This document shows, piece after piece, positions 1 through 15,241 of a DNA stretch of 64,000 nt. Both the position numbers and the translations under genes were made by a program. The first letter of the stretch is position 1, and each line of letters starts with the position of its first letter. Under the pieces are notes generated by a model. The model did not search any database and was not told where the DNA came from. It was given only the letters and a program-made list of their open reading frames with translations. Source of the stretch: JAXMAO01 sp046350375 (lineage in GTDB: Bacteria > Planctomycetota > Phycisphaerae > UBA1845 > UTPLA1); the NCBI GenBank assembly GCA_046350375.1, contig JAXMAO010000012.1, forward strand, positions 1-64,000, given 5' to 3'.

Positions 1-60
1 CGAGGCGCATTCGGGTCCGACGAGCATGCCTTTCATTCGATGTTGGAGTCGCGCTTCAGC

Positions 61-159
61 TTGGGGGGCACGGGCCAGGACTTGGGGGGCACGGGCCAGG
101 ACTTGGGGGGCACGGGCCAGGACTTGGGGGGCACGGGCCAGGACTTGGGGGGCACGGGC
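61..159. repeat. 21-bp tandem repeat, about 4.7 copies
   Basis: Perfect head-to-tail copies of a 21-bp G-rich unit (ttggggggcacgggccaggac) start at 61, 82, 103 and 124, with a 15-bp partial copy at 145. The last copy runs into an inverted repeat at 153-171. The copies are identical, which suggests recent slippage or a conversion process. No coding sequence is convincing across the array. Confidence 0.97.
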
Positions 160-171
160 TTTCAGCCCGTG
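153..171. repeat. Small palindrome, CACGGGC-tttca-GCCCGTG
   Basis: A 7-bp perfect stem with a 5-nt loop. Translated, it gives the GTGFQPV-like string that I recall from many spurious ORFs in planctomycete genomes, so it may be a dispersed REP-like element. That wider distribution is from memory and cannot be checked here. The left arm is also part of the 21-bp tandem unit next to it. Confidence 0.6.
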
Positions 172-277
172 TCAGCATCGTCGACGCAGTCAACGCGACG
201 ACCGCGCGCAAATCACCTTCATGGGCCAGCGCTCCAACAATCCGCTGGACCGCTCTTTGCACAGGACGCGTGCGACC

Positions 278-667
278 ATGATCCTCGAGTTCGAAGTCGA
301 CCTGAAGCCCATTCAACGCCGCATCGAACCGGCGCAGGTGTCCGCGTCGCCGGCCCCGCCGCCTCCAGGAACAGTTGCGCTCCTGCTCGCCCACCAGATC
401 GCCCGCGCCATCGCCGCCGGGCAAATCCGCGATTCCGCCGATGCCGCCCGACAACTCGGCTGGTCGCGCGCCCGCGTGACGCAGATCATGCGACTGCTGC
501 GACTCGCCCCCGCGATCCAGGAGTGGCTGCTCACCGCGCCCGCCGAGCAGATGGCCCGAGTCTCCGAGCGCCGCCTCCGCGCCATCGCCGGTCTACCCTT
601 GCACGATCAACAGCAGCGCCCCCGGGAGCAACTCCTCGCCGAGCGCGCCACGGCCACGCCGCGCTGA
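278..667 (+). CDS. Small helix-turn-helix protein (ParB/KorB-like HTH)
   Basis: A 129-residue protein. Residues about 52-77 form an HTH: an AARQLGWSRARVTQIMRLL-like stretch resembles the ParB/KorB HTH. The N-terminus is short and acidic-basic, with a proline linker at about 24-30. From memory, planctomycete genomes carry many small proteins with this 'SRARVTQIxxLLxLAPxIQE' core, often beside serine recombinase genes. No recombinase is visible here, but one could lie left of the window. The ATG at 278 is chosen because the upstream in-frame codons come from the 21-bp tandem array. DNA binding is inferred from the motif; the target is unknown. Confidence 0.72.
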   Translation: MILEFEVDLKPIQRRIEPAQVSASPAPPPPGTVALLLAHQIARAIAAGQIRDSADAARQLGWSRARVTQIMRLLRLAPAIQEWLLTAPAEQMARVSERRLRAIAGLPLHDQQQRPREQLLAERATATPR

Positions 668-1140
668 TCCAACCCGCCATTCAGCCGCGCCGCGCAAGGT
701 TCGCGTCGCCGCGCGATCGGTTCCCCATTCAACGGACGGCGCCAGCCGCAATCGTGCGGGCGCGGTCGTCGAGATCGCCTGGCCCGCCATACTGCACGCG
801 TCACCGCGGTAATCGTGACGGCGCGCGGGAAGAACCCGCCACGCACGCGATGGGCCATCGATTCGGGAATCGATCGCAGCAGCAGCCGATGCCGACCCGC
901 TGCCGTTAACCGCCAGCACGAAGACGATTCCGCGAACAGAGAGGAACCCCCGCCCGGCCGCCAACCTTGGCGCGGTTCCACGCCAGCGATTCGCCGCCAC
1001 GCTGCTCCGAGAGGATCGCCGCACCGCGCCGCCTGCCCCCAAGCCTCAACCCGGACGAGACTTACACCACTGCCACCACGCCCAGGCGTTCCGCCGGCAA
1101 GTTAACCCCGACCAACCCAGTTTAGGGCCCCCACGAACAC
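668..1140. other. Gene-poor spacer
   Basis: Between the HTH gene and the tRNA. Possible reading frames here are rich in Arg, Pro and Ala, have no plausible ribosome binding site, and match no family I recognise. I see no terminator or strong promoter. It could be the decayed remainder of an inserted element, but nothing in the sequence proves that. Confidence 0.5.
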
Positions 1141-1212
1141 CTCCCCGAGTAGGACTCGAACCTACAACCTACCGGTTAACAGCCGGCCGCTCTACCATTG
1201 AGCTATCGGGGA
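1141..1212 (-). tRNA. tRNA-Asn (anticodon GTT)
   Basis: Read on the minus strand, a 72-nt cloverleaf is complete. The acceptor stem TCCCCGA pairs with TCGGGGA, with discriminator G. The D arm contains GCTC-AATGGT-AGAGC, the anticodon loop reads CTGTTAAC with GTT at the anticodon, and the T arm GTAGG/CCTAC encloses TTCGAGT. The 3' CCA is not encoded and must be added by nucleotidyltransferase. It is the only RNA gene in the window. Confidence 0.96.
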
Positions 1213-1450
1213 CCATTGCTTGCACCACGACAGTCGCTTGCAACTATCGGCCAATTCGCGACTTCGCGCGCAGCCGAGTCCTTCAGCGTAGCCGCTGTCC
1301 CGCCGGCGGTCAAGTCGTTCCCGCCGCGGACTGATCCCCAGCGAACGCTCCGACGGCCGACTCGCCCACCGCCGACGCGCGAATGGCCAATCCGCGATCG
1401 ATTCCGCGCCGCCCCAACAAACAATCCGCCGGTAATCCGCCGTTTCTCAT

Positions 1451-1625
1451 CGCGCCGCGCACGTGCCCGTGTCACGCCCGCGCGATCCCCGCACTTGCCT
1501 CACGTCGCGCCGCGCACTTGCCCGTGTCACGCCCGCGCGATCCCCGCACTTGCCTCACGTCGCGCCGCGCACCCGCCCGTGCCACTCCCGCGCAGTCCCC
1601 GCACTTGCCTCACGCCGCGCCGCGA
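1451..1625. repeat. 55-bp tandem repeat, three copies plus a partial
   Basis: Copies start at 1451, 1506 and 1561, with a partial copy at 1616. The first two differ at about one position; the third has several substitutions. The unit contains cgcgccgcgcac, cccgtg and ccccgcacttgcctcac. The array lies between the tRNA and the 3' end of sucD, and no gene is supported in 1213-1678. There are no unique spacers, so it is not a CRISPR array. Confidence 0.92.
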
Positions 1626-1678
1626 CCATCGCGCATCCACGCCGCCGCCAAGCCCCCCGCACCGCGCGAGTCCATCTC

Positions 1679-2587
1679 TCAGGCCGCGCCGCGCTCCGCC
1701 ACGCCCAGCGCCTTGGCCGCCGTCGCCCCGATGTCCGCCGGCGACTGCGACACGTGAATACCCGCCGCACGCAGCGCCGCGATCTTGCTGGCCGCCGTTC
1801 CCTCGCCACCCGAAATGATCGCCCCCGCGTGTCCCATCCGCTTGCCGGGCGGAGCCGTCTGTCCCGCGATGAACGCGATCACCGGCTTGGTCACGTGCTG
1901 CTTGATGTACTCGGCCGCCTTCTCCTCGTCGGTGCCGCCGATTTCGCCGATCAGAATAATCGCGTGCGTCGCCGCGTCGTTCTGAAACATCTCGAGCAGC
2001 TCGATGTAGTTGAGCCCCTTGACCGGGTCGCCGCCGATGCCCACGCACGTGGTCTGTCCGATGCCGCGCGTCGTGCACTGCCACACCGCCTCATACGTCA
2101 GCGTGCCGCTGCGAGAAATCAGGCCGATGTTCCGCGTCGCGCTCGTCGGCGCCTTGTGGATGTAGCCCGGCATGATCCCCAGCTTGCACTCGCCCGGCGT
2201 GATGACGCCCGGACAGTTCGGCCCGACCATGCGGCAGCCCGTGTCGTCGAGAAACTTCCGCGCGCGCACCATGTCGAGCGTCGGGATCCCCTCGGTGATG
2301 AGAATGACCAGCTTCACCCCGGCCGACGCCGCCTCCATCACGCTGTCGGCCGCGAAACCGGCCGGCACGAACACCAGCGACGTGTCGGCCCCGGTCGCCT
2401 TGACGGCCTCGAACGCCGAATCGAACACCGGAAGTCCGTGCTCGCTCTTCCTTCCGCCCTTGCCGGGCACCACGCCGCCCACGATCTGCGTGCCATACGC
2501 CAGGCACTGGGCCGCATGAAACGCCCCGGCCTTGCCAGTGATCCCGTGTACCAGGGCCCGTGTCTGCTTGTTGACCAGAATTGCCAT
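1679..2587 (-). CDS. sucD: Succinyl-CoA synthetase, alpha subunit
   Basis: Succinate-CoA ligase alpha subunit of the TCA cycle, which converts succinyl-CoA with ADP or GDP and phosphate to succinate, CoA and NTP. The 302 residues are slightly longer than usual. The N-terminal CoA-binding fold begins with a GITGKAG motif at about residue 15. The phosphohistidine is in the GHAGAIISGGEG motif (His about 253). The ATG at 2587 fits the family's N-terminus and has a GGGAG element upstream. No sucC beta subunit is adjacent: the next gene is divergent, so the partner must be elsewhere or left of the window. A promoter candidate lies at 2642-2670. Confidence 0.96.
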   Translation of the reverse strand: MAILVNKQTRALVHGITGKAGAFHAAQCLAYGTQIVGGVVPGKGGRKSEHGLPVFDSAFEAVKATGADTSLVFVPAGFAADSVMEAASAGVKLVILITEGIPTLDMVRARKFLDDTGCRMVGPNCPGVITPGECKLGIMPGYIHKAPTSATRNIGLISRSGTLTYEAVWQCTTRGIGQTTCVGIGGDPVKGLNYIELLEMFQNDAATHAIILIGEIGGTDEEKAAEYIKQHVTKPVIAFIAGQTAPPGKRMGHAGAIISGGEGTAASKIAALRAAGIHVSQSPADIGATAAKALGVAERGAA

Positions 2588-2641
2588 TGCCGGTGGTCTC
2601 CCGCGGCCGGCGGTCGCGCCGCGGCCGTGCACCGGGCGGCG

Positions 2642-2670
2642 AAGATAGCGACCCCCGATGCGCCTGTCCA
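2642..2670 (-). promoter_or_regulatory. Candidate sigma-70 promoter of sucD
   Basis: On the minus strand a TGGACA box (5 of 6 to consensus) is followed after 17 nt by TATCTT (4 of 6). Expected transcript start is about 2635, giving a leader of about 48 nt before the sucD ATG. Confidence 0.55.
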
Positions 2671-2874
2671 AAGCGACCCGTTCGTCGGCCGATACGTATT
2701 GCTGGAGTGATCCGGCCGACCCGCGGGTGGGTTTATGCCGATTCTGCCGCCCTTGCGGCTGATGGACGGCGGCCGGATGATGATTCGCTTGAAATCTGCG
2801 GCGTCCCGCGGTTTGCGGCGCCGCGACCCGGGTCGCTCGCCGCGGCCCCACACACGTTCGACGGAGATGCACTC

Positions 2875-5070
<2,196 letters not shown>

Positions 5071-5169
5071 CCCGGCGCGAACCCGCCCGGGCTGTCAGGG
5101 TGCGGTTGGACAGCCGGTCGGATCGTCTCGTCCGCTACCGGAAACGACGGGGTCTGGCGCTGGTGGCGA

Positions 5170-5976
5170 TTACGGCCCGAGCAGCGCGTCAACATACGCC
5201 TGGACGTCGCGACCATCGTCGTCGCCGTCCAGGTTGATGTCCGACTCGCACACCGCGTCCTGGGCGGTAACTTCGCCCAGCAGAACAGCCAGGAACGTCG
5301 CGGCATCTGGCAGCGGGACCGTGCCCGTGGCGACCACGGTGCCGACGATCGTCAGCGAACCCAGCCCCGGGTTGGCCGGGTCGATCGGGCCCGACGAGTT
5401 CACGCTCAGCGTCAGCGTCACGTTGCGACCGGAGACCTGCGCGGTGCCATTCAGCGTCACCGACCCGGGCGCCAGCGTGCCGAGGTCGATCGTGTCGCTG
5501 CACAGCCGGCCGGCCGCTTGGAACGCGGCGCACACCAGGTTCGTGGACGTGTAGCTCAGGACGCCCGTCATGGTCGATGGGACGGCGGCGTAGTCGAACG
5601 CGCCGCCGACCAGCGGCGCGGGCGGCATGGGCGTGCCCGGCGTACCGTAGTGCAGCCCGACGCTGGTGGCGGTGCTGTCGAAGCGGCCGCAGATGATGCC
5701 AAAGTTGAGGTGCCACTGGATGGAATTGTTCAGCAGGAAGCTGAAATCGTGCAGGATGATGTTCTGCGGCTGCGTCAGGCAGTCGAGCCCGACGACGATC
5801 GCGCCGCTGACCGGCGAGCCGCTGGTCGAGCACTGCATGCCGCAGATCGTCATGCACAGCGTGGTCGAGATGTTCGACTGGGCCGGAACGACTTGCAGCG
5901 ACACCGGCGACGCGGCCGCACGCGCCGCCAGCAGCCACGGCAACGCCCGCACGATGGCCGAAATGCGCCCGCGCAT
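5170..5976 (-). CDS. Secreted protein with C-terminal dockerin-like motif
   Basis: 268 residues of unrecognised function. The ATG at 5976 follows a strong AGGAGGAGAAC ribosome site. An N-terminal basic-hydrophobic segment ends in ALPWLLAARAAASP, so it is predicted to be exported. The body is beta-rich with scattered Cys residues (for example TLCMTICGMQC). The last 25 residues form a calcium-loop motif, SDINLDGDDDGRDVQAYVDA, of the dockerin type common in planctomycete exported proteins. The same kind of tail occurs in several genes at 33-42 kb. A TACAAT box lies at 6049-6054. It converges with glutamine synthetase. Confidence 0.78.
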   Translation of the reverse strand: MRGRISAIVRALPWLLAARAAASPVSLQVVPAQSNISTTLCMTICGMQCSTSGSPVSGAIVVGLDCLTQPQNIILHDFSFLLNNSIQWHLNFGIICGRFDSTATSVGLHYGTPGTPMPPAPLVGGAFDYAAVPSTMTGVLSYTSTNLVCAAFQAAGRLCSDTIDLGTLAPGSVTLNGTAQVSGRNVTLTLSVNSSGPIDPANPGLGSLTIVGTVVATGTVPLPDAATFLAVLLGEVTAQDAVCESDINLDGDDDGRDVQAYVDALLGP

Positions 5977-6048
5977 CGTTCTCCTCCTCTGCCTTGGCAA
6001 TCGCGCGACGGCCGGCACCCCGGCGCGCGCCGCGGGACTGCGTTCGGC

Positions 6049-6054
6049 ATTGTA
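6049..6054 (-). promoter_or_regulatory. Candidate extended -10 box (TGG-TACAAT)
   Basis: On the minus strand TACAAT (5 of 6) is preceded by TGG, giving an extended -10 form. No -35 box is visible at 16-18 nt. Expected start is near 6042, about 66 nt before the secreted-protein gene at 5976. Confidence 0.4.
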
Positions 6055-6266
6055 CCAGCGCCCGCCGCCGCGGCGGCGCTGCGTAATTGACAATTGACTC
6101 ATCAGCTACGCTGCGCGGGGCTTGCCGATGCCGGAGCCAGGCGACCCGGCCGCCCTCTGGCCGCCGTCGAAGGGTCGCGAATTGCGGTTCGTATTGGCTC
6201 GGTAGGGCACAGATCCTCTTTGCCGCCGACTCTCGGAGATGGGGATGAGCGAATGGGGGCGGGCTG

Positions 6267-6470
6267 TCACCCGGCCGATGACCCGTCCGGTTCATCGTCG
6301 GGCTGGACCTGCGGCTGGGCGGGCTGCGAGCTCAGCACCGGGTCGGGCAGTTGCTGCACGATTGTCGCCGCGGGCCGCTGGCAGGCGGTCAGCGCCAGCG
6401 CCGCGCCGCCGGCCAGCGCCATCCACCCGGTGGCCTGCCTACCGCGCCGTGACGCCCGATCTGGGCTCAT
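6267..6470 (-). CDS. Small lipoprotein, partial sister of the upstream amidase N-terminus
   Basis: 67 residues. A basic start, a hydrophobic ALAGGAALALTAC segment and a lipobox with Cys at about residue 30 predict a lipoprotein. After the Cys comes TIVQQLPDPVLSSQP and a Pro/Gln/Asp-rich tail. This resembles the stretch after the lipobox of the gene just upstream (QVVADLPEPLVGTRP), so the two look paralogous over this short part. The ATG at 6470 is 3 nt after the stop of the amidase gene, so they are probably translationally coupled. Function unknown. Confidence 0.62.
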   Translation of the reverse strand: MSPDRASRRGRQATGWMALAGGAALALTACQRPAATIVQQLPDPVLSSQPAQPQVQPDDEPDGSSAG

Positions 6471-6473
6471 CGC

Positions 6474-7262
6474 TCAGTCCGATGACGCCGCGACCGACGC
6501 GCTGCGCTGCACGCGCCGCCGTAGCTCGCCTAGCGAGAAGTTTCGCCCCGGGCACTCGGTCTTGTGCGTCACGCCGCCGTGCGTGTAGATGTGGCTGGTC
6601 GGAATGTCGCACTGCCGGCAGAGAAAGCTGACCAGCCGCGACAGCGACTCCATTTGCCGCGCGGTCGGCCCGTGGTCGTCAAGGTTGCCGATCAGGCAGA
6701 TGCCGATGCCGTGCTCGTTGTAGTAGTTGCCGGGCACCTTGCAATGGGCCCCGGTCTTCTGCTTCGGCCAGCGCGACCCGACCCACACCTCGCCGTCGCC
6801 AAAGCGCACGCCGTTGCCGATCACGAAGTGATAGCCCAGCTCATCCCAGCCGCGCTGCTGGTGCCATTCGGCCATGCCCTGCGGTGTGTCGCGGTCGTTG
6901 GCCGAGTGGTGCACCACCACGCATTCCCAGCGCCGCGCGATGCCGCCCGCCGGAACCCAGCCCGCCTCGCCGCCGCGCGCCACGTAGGGCGTCGAGCGCA
7001 GCACGGGCGGCCGGCCGTCGTTCCGCGGCTGCGGCTCCGGCCGGTTGTTGGGGCGCGGCTGCCACGGATGCCAGTCGGGCTGCTGGCCGGTCGGCATCGG
7101 CCGCGTGCCGACCAGCGGCTCGGGCAGGTCGGCCACCACCTGGCTGCCACGATTGGGCGGATTGCACCCCGCCGCCAGCGCCAGCAGCGCTGCCGCGCCG
7201 GCTGACACGCTCACCCAGCGAACGCCGCCACGTCGCCGCCGATTCATCGTTGCACCGCTCAT
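6474..7262 (-). CDS. N-acetylmuramoyl-L-alanine amidase (Amidase_2/PGRP fold) lipoprotein
   Basis: Zinc amidase that cleaves the bond between MurNAc and L-Ala of peptidoglycan. A lipobox (LALAAGC) at about residues 27-33 anchors it to a membrane, followed by a Pro-rich linker to about residue 80. The Amidase_2 domain covers about 110-250: VVVHHSAN carries the first zinc His, THGGVTHKTECPG carries the second His and the Cys, and the GYHFVIGNG and GICLIGNLDD stretches are typical. The protein has 262 residues from the ATG at 7262. A second ATG at 7247 is also possible. It is upstream of the small lipoprotein at 6267-6470. Confidence 0.88.
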   Translation of the reverse strand: MSGATMNRRRRGGVRWVSVSAGAAALLALAAGCNPPNRGSQVVADLPEPLVGTRPMPTGQQPDWHPWQPRPNNRPEPQPRNDGRPPVLRSTPYVARGGEAGWVPAGGIARRWECVVVHHSANDRDTPQGMAEWHQQRGWDELGYHFVIGNGVRFGDGEVWVGSRWPKQKTGAHCKVPGNYYNEHGIGICLIGNLDDHGPTARQMESLSRLVSFLCRQCDIPTSHIYTHGGVTHKTECPGRNFSLGELRRRVQRSASVAASSD

Positions 7263-7409
7263 CTGCCTGTCGCTCCCAGCGCCGGGGCGTTCATCGGGTA
7301 CGCAAACCCCGGAAAGTTAATCTTTCGCCCGGCATGACGGAAGCGGCCGACCTCGCGCTTGGCCGACCGCCTGCGGACCCTGAAAATACGCCCCGGTCGC
7401 CGCTGCGGG

Positions 7410-8573
7410 TCACTGCTTTTCCGCCGACGGAGCGGACCTGTCCGGCTCGGCTGGCGCCGCCCCGGGCTTCTCGGAGCCGGGCTTGCCCGCGTCTGACTGC
7501 TTTCCGGCGCGATCCGCCGCCGGCGATGCCTCCCCGACCCAGCTCACCACGTCGCGAAAGACATCGCCGATCCAGCGCCGCGGCTTGCCGCCGCGCTTGG
7601 TCAGCCCGTGGTCGTAGCCGGCATAGCGGTGCACCGTCACGTCCTTCCGCCCGGCCCGCAGCAGCTCGACCGTGAGCAGATCAAACGCCTCGATCGGCAC
7701 GCTTTCGTCCTCGGTGCCGTGCGCCAGAAAGAGCCGGCACTTCGACTTCAGCAGCGCGTCGATCGGCGGATGCTGGCCGAAGCTCGCCCAGCGGCGATAG
7801 GTGTGCCCCGCGAAAAACTTCTCGATGCTCTGCGGCTCCGCGAGGATCTCGCCGAACTGCCGCTCGAGCTGCGACACCTCGGTCTCGATCTCCTCCAACG
7901 ACTTCCCGGCCTCGAGCAGTCGCCGCCGTTGCAGCACCAGCAGGTCGAAAAACTGCGTCGGCCCGCCGCCCGAGAGGAACGCCACATGCGTGACGCGCGG
8001 CTCGACCGCCGCCACGGCCGCCGCCACCACCGCCCCCTCCGAATGGCCGACCAGCACGATCTTCGATGAATCGACCGCCGGCTGGTTCGCCAGCGCGTCG
8101 ATCAGCACGCGCACGTCGGCGACCCGGCCATCGAGCGTCGCGTGGCGCAGGTAGTCGTCGCTCGCCCCCTCCGACACGCCCGGGCGCAGGTTGTCGAGAA
8201 ACTTCACGCCGCGCTTCTCGGCCGCGACCACGTGGAAACGCGCCCCGGCCGTCTGCGCCAGCAGCCCCCAGGTCGTGCAGCCGACGCGCTCACCGGCCGA
8301 CACAAACAACGACTGCGCGCCCGAGCCATCGAGATAGATCATCAGCGGCCGGCGCTCCGCCCCGGCGGCGGGCGCCAGGCAGGCCAGGAACGCCGTCAGC
8401 GGACTGCCGTCCGATCGCGGAATCTCCCACTGCCGGAAATCCTTCGGCAGCCTGGCGTTCTCGGCAAACGGCATCTCCCAGCCCGCCGGACCGGCCAGCG
8501 CCGCGGGCACGCCCAGCCCGGTGAAGATCGCGACCGACAGCGCGGCCGCCCGGTAAACGCGTTGCGTCGTCAT
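7410..8573 (-). CDS. Secreted alpha/beta hydrolase (serine hydrolase)
   Basis: 387 residues from the ATG at 8573, which has AAGGGG upstream and gives a clean signal peptide (AALSVAIFTGLGVPAALAG). An alternative ATG is at 8600. The fold carries a nucleophile elbow VGHSEG (GxSxG), an acid in HGTEDESVP and a His in YAGYDHG, in the order expected for the alpha/beta hydrolase triad. A Ser/Glu-rich helical insert sits between the elbow and the acid. The C-terminal 45 residues are low complexity, rich in Ala, Pro, Lys and Glu. The substrate cannot be told from sequence. It is divergent from uvrA. Confidence 0.82.
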   Translation of the reverse strand: MTTQRVYRAAALSVAIFTGLGVPAALAGPAGWEMPFAENARLPKDFRQWEIPRSDGSPLTAFLACLAPAAGAERRPLMIYLDGSGAQSLFVSAGERVGCTTWGLLAQTAGARFHVVAAEKRGVKFLDNLRPGVSEGASDDYLRHATLDGRVADVRVLIDALANQPAVDSSKIVLVGHSEGAVVAAAVAAVEPRVTHVAFLSGGGPTQFFDLLVLQRRRLLEAGKSLEEIETEVSQLERQFGEILAEPQSIEKFFAGHTYRRWASFGQHPPIDALLKSKCRLFLAHGTEDESVPIEAFDLLTVELLRAGRKDVTVHRYAGYDHGLTKRGGKPRRWIGDVFRDVVSWVGEASPAADRAGKQSDAGKPGSEKPGAAPAEPDRSAPSAEKQ

Positions 8574-8732
8574 TTCAGAATCGATCCCCTTCCGCCTCAT
8601 CGGCCAAATCGTCCCGTGGCTCGCACGTACAGATGCACGACGCCCGGCGCGCCCGCCGCCGCTCATGTTTGCGGACGATTTCGCGCCTTCGCCCCGCGAA
8701 CCGGCCGTTCAACCCACACGCCGCGCCGCGGA

Positions 8733-8738
8733 TACAAT
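8733..8738 (+). promoter_or_regulatory. Candidate -10 box of uvrA giving a leaderless transcript
   Basis: TACAAT (5 of 6) ends 7 nt before the GTG at 8746. A start point at the usual 6-7 nt would fall on or next to the GTG, so the mRNA may be leaderless. No good -35 box is visible. Confidence 0.45.
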
Positions 8739-8745
8739 CCCGCCC

Positions 8746-10725
8746 GTGGAACCCGACCGCATCGACATCAAGGGCGCCCGCGAGCATAACCTCCGCAACG
8801 TCTCGCTCGCGCTGCCGCGCAATCGGCTGATCTGCCTCACCGGCGTCTCCGGCAGCGGCAAGAGCTCTCTCGCGTTCGACACCCTCTACGCCGAGGGGCA
8901 GCGCCGCTACATCGAGTCGCTCTCCTCCTACGCGCGGCAGTTCCTCGGCCAGCTTCAGAAGCCCGACGTCGACCAGATCACCGGCCTGTCGCCCGCCATC
9001 GCCATCCAGCAGAAGACCAGCGGCTGGAACCCGCGCTCAACCGTCGGCACCGTCACCGGCGTGTTCGACTTCCTGCGCGTGCTCTACGCCCGCATCGGCC
9101 TGCAACACTGCACCCGCTGCAATCGCCCGATCGCCGCCCAGTCGCGCGAGCAGATCATCACCGGCATCCTGCAACTGGCCGACCCGGCCGCGCCCCGCGC
9201 AGCAGCGCCGCGTAGCGCGCCCCGCGCGACGAAGGACGCGCCGTCCGGCCCGGATCGCGTGCTCATCCTCGCGCCGGTCGCGCGGGCGCAGAAGGGCGAA
9301 TTCCGCGACCTGTTCGACGACATGCTCCGCGCCGGTTACGTCCGCGCCCGCGTCGACGGCGCGCTCGTCGAGCTCACCGCGCCGCCCGAGCTCGAGCGCA
9401 ACCAGCGCCACGACATCGAGATCGTCATCGACCGCCTGACGCTCGCGCCCGACGTCCGCCCGCGGCTGGCCGAATCGGTCGAGGCCGCCCTCAAGCTCGG
9501 CGCCGGCACGCTCATCGTCGCGGTCGCGTCGGGCGAGCCGGCCGCCGACGTGCTTTTCTCGGCCCGCTACGCCTGCAGCGCGTGCGGGCTGTCATTCGAG
9601 CCGCCGACGCCGCAGCTCTTCTCGTTCAATTCGCCCGGCGGCATGTGCCCGACCTGCGACGGCCTCGGCGAGCGGATGGATTTCGATCTCGACCTGCTGA
9701 TCCCGAATCCGGGCCTCAGCTTTCTCGCGTCGTGCATCGTGCCGCTCCGCGGCCCGCCCGGGAAATGGCGCAGGCACATCTACGACGGCGTCGCCAAACA
9801 CCTGGGCGTCAAGCTCGACCAGCCGTGGAGCAAGCTGCCCGAGCGCGCCCGCCACGCATTGCTGCACGGCACCGGCGACGCCCACATCACCTTCGAGTGG
9901 AAATGGTCGCGCGGCGTCTGGAAGCACGGGGACACGTTTGCCGGCGTCCTGGCCGAGCTGCGCGAGAAGTATCGCAAGGCCAACGCCGCGTTCGTGCGCG
10001 AGTACTACGAGAAGTTCATGCGCCGCGTCCGCTGCCCCGATTGCGCCGGCGACCGGTTGAACGCCCAGGCCCGCGCCGTGCGAATCGCCGCGGCGCCCGA
10101 GCCGCGCCAAACGTCGCGCCGCGCCGCCGCGCGTCCGCGCCCGCCGCGCGCGGCAACCGCCATCGGCCCGACGCTGTCCGAGCTCTGCCGGCTGCCGGTC
10201 GACGTCGCGCGATCGTTGCTCGACCGGCTCGTGCTCACCCCGGTGCAGCAGGTCGTGGTCGCCGACGTGCTGAAGGAGGTGCGGGCCCGGCTCGACTTCC
10301 TGCTCGACGTGGGGCTGCACTATCTCACGCTCGATCGCGCCGCGCCCTCGCTTTCGGGCGGTGAGAGCCAGCGCATCCGCCTCGCGGGGCAGATCGGCTC
10401 GGGCCTGTCCGGCGTGCTCTACGTGCTGGACGAGCCGAGCATCGGCCTGCACCCGCGCGACAACCGCCGACTGCTGGAGTCGCTGGTTCGGCTGCGCGAC
10501 CTGGGCAACACGGTGGTGGTCGTCGAGCACGACGAGGAGGCGATGAGGACCGCCGACCACGTGGTCGATTTCGGCCCCGGCCCGGGCGTCCGCGGCGGCG
10601 AGCTGGTTGCATCGGGCACGCTGGCGGAGGTGATGGCCGAGCCGCGCTCGGTGACTGGCGACTACCTGGCCGGCCGGCGGCAGATCGAGGTGCCGAAGAA
10701 GCGCCGGCCGGTGAGTCGGATCTGA
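8746..10725 (+). CDS. uvrA: UvrA, first ABC module (excinuclease ABC subunit A, N-terminal half)
   Basis: DNA-damage recognition ATPase of nucleotide excision repair, first of four ABC modules in this locus. In 659 residues it shows the UvrA start (IDIKGAREHNLRNV), Walker A GVSGSGKSS at about residue 33, the PDVDQITGLSPAIAI and NPRSTVGTVT region that contacts UvrB, a zinc module (CSAC at about 280 and CPTC 20 residues later), the signature LSGGESQRIRLA and Walker B VLDEPSIGLHPRDN. The GTG at 8746 is chosen because it matches the UvrA N-terminus and sits just after a -10 box; an ATG at 8665 would add 27 atypical residues. It ends with the usual inter-domain VPKKRRPV, where normal UvrA would continue. 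Here a TGA follows and the next module starts 4 nt later. Confidence 0.9.
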   Translation: MEPDRIDIKGAREHNLRNVSLALPRNRLICLTGVSGSGKSSLAFDTLYAEGQRRYIESLSSYARQFLGQLQKPDVDQITGLSPAIAIQQKTSGWNPRSTVGTVTGVFDFLRVLYARIGLQHCTRCNRPIAAQSREQIITGILQLADPAAPRAAAPRSAPRATKDAPSGPDRVLILAPVARAQKGEFRDLFDDMLRAGYVRARVDGALVELTAPPELERNQRHDIEIVIDRLTLAPDVRPRLAESVEAALKLGAGTLIVAVASGEPAADVLFSARYACSACGLSFEPPTPQLFSFNSPGGMCPTCDGLGERMDFDLDLLIPNPGLSFLASCIVPLRGPPGKWRRHIYDGVAKHLGVKLDQPWSKLPERARHALLHGTGDAHITFEWKWSRGVWKHGDTFAGVLAELREKYRKANAAFVREYYEKFMRRVRCPDCAGDRLNAQARAVRIAAAPEPRQTSRRAAARPRPPRAATAIGPTLSELCRLPVDVARSLLDRLVLTPVQQVVVADVLKEVRARLDFLLDVGLHYLTLDRAAPSLSGGESQRIRLAGQIGSGLSGVLYVLDEPSIGLHPRDNRRLLESLVRLRDLGNTVVVVEHDEEAMRTADHVVDFGPGPGVRGGELVASGTLAEVMAEPRSVTGDYLAGRRQIEVPKKRRPVSRI

Positions 10726-10729
10726 GCGC

Positions 10730-15241
<4,512 letters not shown>

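Noticed and set aside
815..1105. Possible small gene on the plus strand
   Set aside because: Arg/Pro-rich sequence, no ribosome site, no family similarity.
1451..1625. CRISPR-like array
   Set aside because: The 55-bp units are adjacent with no unique spacers, and no cas genes are present.
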